A stretch of 56,431 bases of DNA from Flavonifractor sp. An100 (GTDB lineage: Bacteria > Bacillota > Clostridia > Oscillospirales > Oscillospiraceae): assembly GCF_002161175.1 (NCBI RefSeq), contig NZ_NFMA01000021.1, positions 1 to 56,431 of the forward strand, in the 5' to 3' direction. Made by a program: the position numbers and the translations under genes. The notes under the pieces were generated by a model. The model did no database searches. It was not told the DNA's origin and saw only the letters and a program-made list of their open reading frames with translations. Below are positions 50,027 to 56,431 of this stretch, in pieces. Position 1 is the first letter of the stretch. Each line of letters starts with the position of its first letter.

Positions 50027-51025
50027 ATGGTAAAAGGCATGCAGGAAGTAATTGATGTCATGGAGAAGGTGAAGGGGGATCTGGACGCCAACGGCGGACT
50101 GCAGCAGGTGATTTTTGTGGCCTGCGGCGGGTCCTTCGCCTCCTCCTATCCGGCCCGGTATCTGCTGGGGCAGGAGAGCAGTCTGAAGGTGCTGGGCTAT
50201 AACAGCAGCGAGTTTGTCAATGCCACTCCCCAGACCGTAGGTCCCAACACTCTGGTCATTGCCACCTCCACCAAGGCCACCGCGGAGACGGTGGAGGCCC
50301 TGCGGGTGGCCAATGAAAAGGGCGCTGTAACGGTGGGTCTGTCCGGCTATGCGGATTCTCTCACGGCTCAGACCGCCCGGTACTATATCACCTATTACCA
50401 TGCGGACGAGTGGTATCAGGACCCCTCTCTGGTCCATTACAACAGCCAGGGCACGGCGCTGAAAATTGCCTTCTGGCTGCTGAAGGAATATGACCACTAT
50501 GCCGCCTATGATAAGGCTATCGAGGCCTTTGAAAAGATGCCTGAGATCTACGGCGCCGCCCATGAGAGCGTCAAGGCCAAGGCGGCCCAGTTTGCCATGA
50601 CCTATAAGGATGACACGGTGTGGAACGTGATGAGCAGCGGCGCTGCTTGGGAGGTCTCCTATTCCGATGCCTTCTGCTTCTTCCAGGAGATGCAGACGGT
50701 GCACTGTGTCCCCATCCACTCCGGCGAGTATTTCCACGGCGCCTTTGAGACCTGTGACAAGGATCTGGCTATTCTGCTGTTCAAGAGCGTGGGCCGCACC
50801 CGTCCACTGGACGAGCGGGCCGAGCGGTTCCTGAATCAGTTTGGCGGCCACCACTGGATCATCGATGCGGAGGAGCTTGGCCTGGGCCAGCTGGATCCTC
50901 AGGTGGCGGAGTACTTCAACGCCCTGCTGCTCCACCCCATCTCCAAGCAATTTATTGCGGCCATGGGGGATGTGCGGATGCATCCCATGAGCTATCGCCG
51001 CTACATGTGGAAGTTTGATTATTGA
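50027..51025 (+). CDS. frlB: SIS-domain deglycase, FrlB-like
   Basis: A 332-residue SIS-fold protein. Residues 25-60 hold VIFVACGGSFASSYPARYLL; NSSEFVNATPQ and TLVIATSTKATAETVEALRV form the first SIS lobe, and a second lobe follows. GEYFHGAFE at ~225 contains the catalytic-type Glu/His region of FrlB and related deglycases, which split fructoselysine 6-phosphate into glucose 6-phosphate and lysine. GGAGG precedes the ATG at 50027. It is the last gene of the operon. Confidence 0.8.
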   Translation: MVKGMQEVIDVMEKVKGDLDANGGLQQVIFVACGGSFASSYPARYLLGQESSLKVLGYNSSEFVNATPQTVGPNTLVIATSTKATAETVEALRVANEKGAVTVGLSGYADSLTAQTARYYITYYHADEWYQDPSLVHYNSQGTALKIAFWLLKEYDHYAAYDKAIEAFEKMPEIYGAAHESVKAKAAQFAMTYKDDTVWNVMSSGAAWEVSYSDAFCFFQEMQTVHCVPIHSGEYFHGAFETCDKDLAILLFKSVGRTRPLDERAERFLNQFGGHHWIIDAEELGLGQLDPQVAEYFNALLLHPISKQFIAAMGDVRMHPMSYRRYMWKFDY

Positions 51026-51040
51026 GATCTGGATTTTCCC

Positions 51041-51083
51041 AAAGGGCCGGCCCGGTGCTAAAGCAGTGGGCCGGCCCTTTTGT
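51041..51083 (+). terminator. Terminator of the Amadori operon
   Basis: AAAGGGCCGGCCC (51041-51053) pairs perfectly with GGGCCGGCCCTTT (51068-51080), then TTG. Confidence 0.85.
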
Positions 51084-51169
51084 TTCAGTATGGACACGCC
51101 ACGGACGGTCCGGCGCCGTGGGGGTGGCGGCGAGGAGCAGGCGGCCGGAAATCCGCGCGTACCGGTGGG

Positions 51170-52003
51170 TCATAGACGGACTCCCCACTCCCGCCGGGTC
51201 AGCTGTATATAGTGCTGGTACAGGATGCCGAAGCGGTGGATATATTTGGGCTTCCAGGGCTTCTCTTTTCCGCAGAAGTGGAGGATCGCCGTGTGCTCCA
51301 TCACCCACCTGAGGTCACACCGCCCCCCGCTGCGGACCAGGTAGCTGCTGTAATTGCGGGCGTCATAGTTCCACAGCACATCCTCCAGGGGAAGGATCTT
51401 CTCACTGTACAGAGCGTTGAGAACGTCCTGATCGGGGAGGATCAGCTCTCTGCGGTGCTGCTGTACATATTGAAAGATCTCCTGGGGGACGATCTCCCGC
51501 CGCCCGGCCTCCAGATCCATCAGCAGGACGCCGGAGTTGTAATAGTCCTGTTCGGTGCCCAGCCGCAGCTGATTGACGCCGCTCATCAGCTCCGTCTTGC
51601 CGGTGTGGGCGGCGGCGGCAAAGAGCTTGCCCCTCAGGTCTGTCTCCCACAGGGGACGGATGGGGTTGATGATCAGGGTGTCCGGGTCCAGATAGAGGAC
51701 CCGCCGGAGCTGTTTGGGCAGCAGGTGGGGGGCCAGCAGCCGGTAGTACATCTCCTTGGGATACTGCCGCGTGATGGGCGCCTCCTGAAACAGGGTGTCA
51801 TCCACCGGAACGGGCATAAACGTATATCCGTATGTGCCGCACTGTATGCGCACCCTGTCCAGGGCCTGGTCCGAAATCCCGCTGTGGAGCAGGGCAAGGA
51901 CGAAGGTATCCCGGGGATTGTTCACCCGCAGAGAGGTGAGCATCACCTGGAGCTGGGGAAGATAGGTTTCATCCAATGTGGCCAAAAGAAAAATCGGGTC
52001 CAT
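51170..52003 (-). CDS. Glycosyltransferase family 8
   Basis: A 277-residue retaining glycosyltransferase. The GT8 pattern is clear: FLLATLDETYLPQLQVMLTS, then MYYRLLAPHLLP, the DxD motif in RVLYLDPDTLII, YYNSGVLLMDL, and LPDQDVLN with HFCGKEKPWK near the end. The ATG at 52003 follows AGAAAGG by 9 nt. GT8 enzymes of Firmicutes decorate cell-surface glycans or lipids; acceptor unknown. It is a single-gene unit on the minus strand. Confidence 0.85.
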   Translation of the reverse strand: MDPIFLLATLDETYLPQLQVMLTSLRVNNPRDTFVLALLHSGISDQALDRVRIQCGTYGYTFMPVPVDDTLFQEAPITRQYPKEMYYRLLAPHLLPKQLRRVLYLDPDTLIINPIRPLWETDLRGKLFAAAAHTGKTELMSGVNQLRLGTEQDYYNSGVLLMDLEAGRREIVPQEIFQYVQQHRRELILPDQDVLNALYSEKILPLEDVLWNYDARNYSSYLVRSGGRCDLRWVMEHTAILHFCGKEKPWKPKYIHRFGILYQHYIQLTRREWGVRL

Positions 52004-52078
52004 ACACAAACGCCTTTCTGTTTTGTTGTTTTCTCCGCGGGGGAGGCCTGCTCAGCCGGAAGCGGAGCAGGAGAAGCC

Positions 52079-52621
52079 TCAGCGACGGGTGCCCATGCGG
52101 CTGACCGCCGTCACCACGGCTTCAATGCCCAGCAAAATGAGGTAGAAGCCGGCAAAATAGCGCAGTGTGGCAAGGGTGAACAGCAGGCGCAGGATCATGA
52201 GGCAGCCCAGGATCAAACCGATGATGTTGATCACCAGCGCAAAGCGGTAGACCCCGCTGCCTGCCACATAGCGGACATGGTTCAGCTGGGTCAGGCGGGA
52301 GATGCAGTGGGCGATGAACCAGATAGGGAACAGCACTGTCAGCACCAGCACTCCCGTCCTGGGATAGACCGCCAGCATGACGCCGGACATGACGCTCAAA
52401 ACCCCGGCGATCAGGGATAGGATGGGGCCGAAGCCCGTATACCGTTCCACTTCGATGTACAGGATGATGTCCGCGATGCCCATGACCACGGCGGCCACGC
52501 CATAGGCAAACACCAGACTGTTCAGGGCAAGGTCCGGCCGGAGAAAGGCCAGAGCCCCCAACAGAATCAGAAGGATGCCAATGGCCAGTTCCAGCCAGCC
52601 AAATCCGGAGCGCCTTCTCAT
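52079..52621 (-). CDS. DUF308/HdeD-family membrane protein
   Basis: A 180-residue protein with six predicted membrane helices, starting MRRRSGFGWLELAIGILLIL and ending VTAVSRMGTRR. The repeated DUF308 pattern and internal Gly-rich turns fit the family, which in E. coli (HdeD) is linked to acid resistance. Its ATG overlaps the ftsH stop as ATGA, so it belongs to the ftsH operon. Confidence 0.75.
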   Translation of the reverse strand: MRRRSGFGWLELAIGILLILLGALAFLRPDLALNSLVFAYGVAAVVMGIADIILYIEVERYTGFGPILSLIAGVLSVMSGVMLAVYPRTGVLVLTVLFPIWFIAHCISRLTQLNHVRYVAGSGVYRFALVINIIGLILGCLMILRLLFTLATLRYFAGFYLILLGIEAVVTAVSRMGTRR

Positions 52622-54449
52622 TTCCTTTCGCCTCCCATCAGAATTTCCATAAACTCCTCGCCGGTGATGGTCTCCTTTTCATAGAGGAACTGGGCCAGCT
52701 GGTCCAGCTTTTCCCGGTTCTCCTCCAGAATCCGCCTGGCCTTTTCATGCTGCCGCTTCACCAGCTCCACCACCTGCCGGTCGATCTCCCGCTGGGTCTC
52801 GGGAGAGCAGGCCAGGGAGGCGTCGCCGCCCAAATATTGGTTGTTTACCGTCTCCATGGCCACCATGTCAAAGTCCTCGCTCATGCCGTAGCGGGTGATC
52901 ATGGCCCGGGCCAGCTTGGTGGCCTGCTCGATGTCGTTGGAGGCGCCGGTGGTGTAGGAGCCGAAGACGATCTCCTCGGCGGCCTGACCGCCGGTGTAGG
53001 TGGCGATCTTGTTCTCGATCTCCTCCTTGGTCATCAGATACTTGTCGCCGGTCTCCACCTGCATGGTGTAGCCCAGAGCTCCGGAGGTGCGGGGGATGAT
53101 GGTGATTTTCTGCACCGGAGCGGAGTTGGTCTGCTTGGCCGCCACCAGAGCATGGCCGATCTCGTGGTAGGAGACCACCTTTTTCTCGTGGTCGGAGAGG
53201 ACGGCGTTTTTCTTCTGATAACCGGCGATGCCCACCTCAATGCTCTCCTCCAGGTCCGACTCGTTGACGATGGTGCGCCCGTTGCGCACCGCCCGAAGGG
53301 CGGCCTCATTGATGATGTTGGCCAGCTCCGAGCCGGAAGCGCCGGAGGCCATGCGGGCGATGGTATGGAAGTCCACATCCGACCCTACCTTGATCTTTCT
53401 GGCGTGGACCTTCAAAATGGCCTCCCGGCCCGCCAGGTCGGGCAGCTCCACGGGCACCCGCCGGTCAAACCGTCCGGGGCGGGTGAGGGCCGGGTCCAGA
53501 GATTCAGGCCGGTTGGTGGCCGCCAGGATGATCACGCCGGTGTTGCCTTCAAAGCCGTCCATCTCCGTGAGCAGCTGGTTCAGGGTCTGTTCCCGCTCGT
53601 CGTTGCCGCCGTAGCCGCTGCCGGAGTGGCGTTTTTGACCGATGGCGTCGATCTCATCAATAAATACGATGCAGGGGGCCTTCTCCTTGGCTTGCCGGAA
53701 CAGGTCCCGGACCTTGGAGGCGCCCATGCCCACGAACATCTCCACAAACTCCGAGCCGGACATGGAGAAGAAGGGCACGTTGGCCTCGCCGGCTACGGCC
53801 TTGGCAGCATGGTCTTGCCGGTGCCCGGAGGGCCCACCAGCAGGACGCCCTTGGGCATGGAGGCGCCGGCCTGGCTGTACTTATTGGGGTTGTGGAGGTA
53901 GTCCACGATCTCCGCCAGGCTCTCCTTGGCCTCGTCCTCACCGGCCACGTCGGAAAATTTGATCCCCTTGGTGGACTGGACATAGACCTTGGCGTTGCTC
54001 TTTCCCATTCCAAAGGCCATGGAGTTTTTTCCGCCTCCGGCCTGTTCCATCAGTTTTTTACTCATGTACTGGCCCAGGGCGGCAAAAATCAGCATGGGCA
54101 GCACGAAGGTCAGCAGAAAGCTCCACACAGGGGAGACCGACTCGGCACTCACCCGGGTAAACTCCGCTCCGGATTCGTGGAGCCGCTGTGTCAAGGTGGG
54201 GTCCTCCATGGGACCGGTTTTGTAGATGGTGCTCCCGGTTTTGTCGGTGAACAGGATCTGGGTGTCTTCGACCTGTACCACGCCGATGCTCCTGTCGTCG
54301 ATCATGTCCATAAAGGTCCCGTAATCCACCTCCACCACCCGGTTCTGGGTGAGCAGGGGGGTGACCAGCATATTGAACGCCAGGATCATCAGCAGAACGA
54401 TACAGTAATAATAAATCAGCGGTTTTTTGGGCGATTTTACTTCTTTCAT
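52618..54449 (-). pseudogene. ftsH: ftsH (AAA protease), split by a one-base deletion
   Basis: Membrane-anchored ATP-dependent zinc protease. The N-terminal part (54449 to about 53793) has a membrane helix (LIYYYCIVLLMILAFNMLVT), a second one near residue 110, and ends at Walker [10 protein letters not shown]. The remainder (53778 to 52618) carries Walker [10 protein letters not shown], the arginine-finger region RPGRFDRR and the zinc site HEIGH. Relatives read [13 protein letters not shown] across the junction; here GCC AAG is GC AAG (near 53805), a single missing base. Either the gene is dead, or the base is a sequencing error. It starts as ATGA overlap with the upstream coiled-coil gene. 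Confidence 0.85.
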
Positions 54450-54877
54450 GACGGTCTCCTTTCGTTTTCCCGGCCGGGCGACTGGGCGTCAATGGCTTCC
54501 ATCGCCAGCAGCAAGGCCCGGTTGGCCGCCTGCACGGCAAAATCCAGGGCGTACTCCGCCAGGAGGATCTTCTCTTCCGCCTGGGCCTCGGCGTCATTTC
54601 GGGCGGCGGCCTGTTCTTCCAGCTTTGCCTTTGCCCGTTGAATACTCTGCTCGATTTCGCTGTAAGTGCCTGCCAGGGTTGCCACAACCTCGGCTCTGGA
54701 CAGCTGCAATTTTTGCCACAGGGTCAGCTCCGTCTCCATACACTCTCGGGACAAGGACCGGATCTCCTGCCGGAGCTGATCGTGACCGGCGGTTTCGCTG
54801 AGATGGATTCGGCTTCTCAGACGGATAAACCGATCCTCCAATTCGCAAAGCTTCACCGCCAGGATCTCATGTGCCAT
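54446..54877 (-). CDS. Coiled-coil hypothetical protein upstream of ftsH
   Basis: A 143-residue, highly charged helical protein starting MAHEILAVKLCELEDRFIRL. It contains long heptad-like runs (IEQSIQRAKAKLEEQAAARN) and no catalytic motif. It is coupled to ftsH by a TGA/ATG overlap at 54446-54449. It might be an adaptor or regulator for the protease, but that is inference from position only. Confidence 0.65.
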   Translation of the reverse strand: MAHEILAVKLCELEDRFIRLRSRIHLSETAGHDQLRQEIRSLSRECMETELTLWQKLQLSRAEVVATLAGTYSEIEQSIQRAKAKLEEQAAARNDAEAQAEEKILLAEYALDFAVQAANRALLLAMEAIDAQSPGRENERRPS

Positions 54878-54902
54878 GCCTCTGGCCCCCTTTCTGTCTG
54901 TT

Positions 54903-54930
54903 ATTATAGCGGTTGACTCCGAGGCCGCAA
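54903..54930 (-). promoter_or_regulatory. Promoter of the ftsH operon
   Basis: On the minus strand TTGCGG (54930-54925), 16-nt spacer, TATAAT (54908-54903). Confidence 0.6.
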
Positions 54931-54964
54931 TTGGCACTGCTTTGAATGTGTATAGACACAAAGG

Positions 54965-54995
54965 GCCGGAGTGTAAAAGAATTTTACACTCCGGC
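54965..54995. terminator. Hairpin after uxuB
   Basis: GCCGGAGTGTAAAA pairs perfectly with TTTTACACTCCGGC around a 3-nt loop. On the minus strand it follows uxuB by about 120 nt. Confidence 0.6.
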
Positions 54996-55116
54996 AGGAT
55001 TGACAAAGAAAAAAGGGTGCGTTAGGGCCCGGAGAAAGCCAGGCGTTTGGAAGCATACTGCCCGCTCCGGACCGGAGGCGGCAGGCCGGCGGGGACTGTG
55101 GGGGAAATTTCCCGGC

Positions 55117-55980
55117 TCACACGCCGGAGTAGGCGGAGAAGCCGCCGTCGATGGGGATGCACACGCCGGTGATAAAGCTGGCGGCCTCGTTGTTCAGCAG
55201 GAAGAGGACCGCGCCTGCCAATTCCTTCTCCGTGTCGCCGAACCGGCCCATGGGGGTAGCGGCCAGAATCTTTCCCGTGCGGGCGGTGGGGGTGCCGTCC
55301 TCGTTAAATAGAAGCTTCTGGTTCTGCTTGGTGGAGAAGAAGCCGGGGGCGATGGCGTTGACCCGGATGCCGGCCTTGGAGAAGTGGACGGCCAGCCACT
55401 GGGTGAAGTTGCTGATGGCCGCCTTGGCCCCGGAGTAGGCGGGGATCTTGGTCAGGGGGGTGTAGGCGTTCATGGAGGAAATGTTCAGGATGTTGCAGCC
55501 CTCCCGGCCCACCATCTGACGGGCAAAGGCCTGGGTGGGGATGAGGGTGCCGATAAAGTTGAGGTTGAAGACGAACTCCACGCCGCTTTTGTCCAGGTCG
55601 AAAAAGCTCTTGGTGTCGGCGTCCATGTCCCCGTCCTCGTAGTACTCCTTGTCGGTGGTGGCCCGGGGGTTGTTGCCGCCGGCGCCGTTGATGAGGATGT
55701 CACAGGGGCCCAGGTCGGCCTCCACCGCGTCGGCCACGGCATAGCAGACCTCCTTGTCCAGCACGTCGCAGACATAGGCCTTGGCCACGCCGCCCTCGGC
55801 GGTGATCTCGTCGGCAAACTTCTGGGCGGCCTCCTGGTTGCGGTCCAGCAGGGCCACCTTGGCCCCCGCCCGGGCCAGCACCTTGGCGAAAGCGGAGCAC
55901 AGCACCCCGCCCGCACCGGTGACCACCACTACTTTTCCAGTCAGATCGGTATTCAGAACGTTCTTTTCCACAAAAATCAT
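55117..55980 (-). CDS. uxuB: Short-chain dehydrogenase, D-mannonate oxidoreductase type
   Basis: A 287-residue short-chain dehydrogenase. The cofactor motif is VVVTGAGGVLCSAFAKVLAR (TGxxxGxG-like), NAG is in ILINGAGG, the catalytic Ser lies in NILNISSMNA and Tyr/Lys in PAYSGAKAA. Relatives adjacent to mannonate dehydratase (B. subtilis YjmF/UxuB) reduce fructuronate to mannonate. It lies 6 nt after uxuA. The annotated ATG at 55980 is very close to its AAAGG; the GTG at 55971 has better spacing and may be the true start. Confidence 0.8.
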   Translation of the reverse strand: MIFVEKNVLNTDLTGKVVVVTGAGGVLCSAFAKVLARAGAKVALLDRNQEAAQKFADEITAEGGVAKAYVCDVLDKEVCYAVADAVEADLGPCDILINGAGGNNPRATTDKEYYEDGDMDADTKSFFDLDKSGVEFVFNLNFIGTLIPTQAFARQMVGREGCNILNISSMNAYTPLTKIPAYSGAKAAISNFTQWLAVHFSKAGIRVNAIAPGFFSTKQNQKLLFNEDGTPTARTGKILAATPMGRFGDTEKELAGAVLFLLNNEAASFITGVCIPIDGGFSAYSGV

Positions 55981-55986
55981 CCTTTC

Positions 55987-56431
55987 TCAGCTTCGCTTGG
56001 CCTTTTCACAGGCCTCGAACAGTCCATTGATGTAGGCGGCGCCCAGGGCCCGGTCATAGAGTCCGTAGCCCGGCTTGCCGCTCTCGCCCCAGATCATCCG
56101 GCCGTGGTCGGGGCGGACGTAGCCGTCAAACCCGCTGTCCACCAGCGCTTTTACAATTTCATACATGTCCAGGCTCCCGCAGAAGGTCAGATGGGCCCGC
56201 TCCTCAAAGGAGCCGTCGGCCAGAATTTTTACGTTGCGGATGTGCATAAAACCAATGCGGCCGGCGCCGGCATACTTCCGCACCATGGCGGGAATTTTGT
56301 TGAATTTGGCGCAGCCCAGGGAGCCGGTACACAGGCACAGGCTGTTGGCGGGGGAGTCCACAATGGACAGGTACCGGTCCAGATTCTCCTCACAGGTGAT
56401 GACCCGGGGCAGGCCGAAGATGGGGTAGGGG
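55987..56431 (-). CDS. uxuA: Mannonate dehydratase UxuA, C-terminal part (cut by window edge)
   Basis: Converts D-mannonate to 2-keto-3-deoxygluconate in hexuronate breakdown. The 148 visible codons include CLCTGSLG (family GSLG motif), IGFMHIRNV, and [10 protein letters not shown] with the metal-binding residues. The start lies beyond the window. With uxuB it forms the fructuronate/mannonate step. Confidence 0.85.
   Translation of the reverse strand, partial: PYPIFGLPRVITCEENLDRYLSIVDSPANSLCLCTGSLGCAKFNKIPAMVRKYAGAGRIGFMHIRNVKILADGSFEERAHLTFCGSLDMYEIVKALVDSGFDGYVRPDHGRMIWGESGKPGYGLYDRALGAAYINGLFEACEKAKRS

Noticed and set aside
53793..53815. Programmed frameshift in ftsH
   Set aside because: No slippery heptamer or stimulatory hairpin could be recognised; a simple one-base loss explains the break better.

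Overview
The window looks like a chromosome segment of a GC-rich gut Firmicute, most plausibly Oscillospiraceae (Intestinimonas/Flavonifractor-like). This is inferred from base composition, strong GGAGG ribosome sites, a Tn1549-type element, and catabolic genes for Amadori compounds and hexuronates. No rRNA, tRNA or CRISPR array was seen.

Left flank (1-2440): an IS21-type istA cut by the window edge, its terminal repeats, a C-terminal scrap of a heavy-metal P-type ATPase, and the C-terminal part of a DUF5655 gene. The N-terminal part of the same gene lies at 26386-26488, so everything between is an insertion.

Mobile block (about 2440-26386, 24 kb): a Tn1549-like integrative element with its own large serine integrase (24818-26326) and mirror-image integrase half-sites at both ends. 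Backbone genes are a ParB-like protein, a nucleotide-transferase-like protein, a C5 methyltransferase with a second plausible gene in another frame, ArdA, PcfB, a truncated VirD4, a CD1845-family protein, a MobP-type relaxase, an XRE regulator and a sigma-like factor. A second, TnpX-type mobilizable element (about 8378-15975) sits in virD4. It carries an RlmA-like 23S rRNA methyltransferase behind an MRLR leader peptide, an IncQ-like oriT, a MobA/MobL relaxase and, probably, a SIR2/deoxyribosyltransferase-like/HEPN defence gene. Everything expected between virD4 and CD1845 (VirB4, VirB6 etc.) is missing, so the outer element has probably lost self-transfer. Two further AT-rich cargo islands are present: a three-gene P-loop ATPase / PIN-GNAT-EVE / ASCH operon (16.4-18.9 kb) and a sigma-factor/AlkD-like pair (21.1-22.8 kb). 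About ten copies of a covarying 23-nt palindrome mark the backbone and are absent from the cargo.

Host region right of the element: a Crh-like HPr, a YtvI-like permease with a strong promoter and a terminator-bearing leader, a CorC/HlyC protein, TrkH/TrkA potassium uptake and a short KdpD/KdpE pair with repeated TTAATR boxes. Then come a DUF6076 gene, two small helix-turn-helix genes and a decayed ribokinase.

From 38.5 to 51.0 kb a GntR regulator and a long operon (frlD-like kinase, Opp/Dpp-type ABC importer, hydantoinase/oxoprolinase A and B, frlB-like deglycase) form a candidate pathway for Amadori compounds, possibly lactam forms. The right end, on the minus strand, holds a GT8 glycosyltransferase, a DUF308 membrane protein, a frameshifted ftsH, a coiled-coil protein, and uxuB/uxuA for mannonate metabolism.
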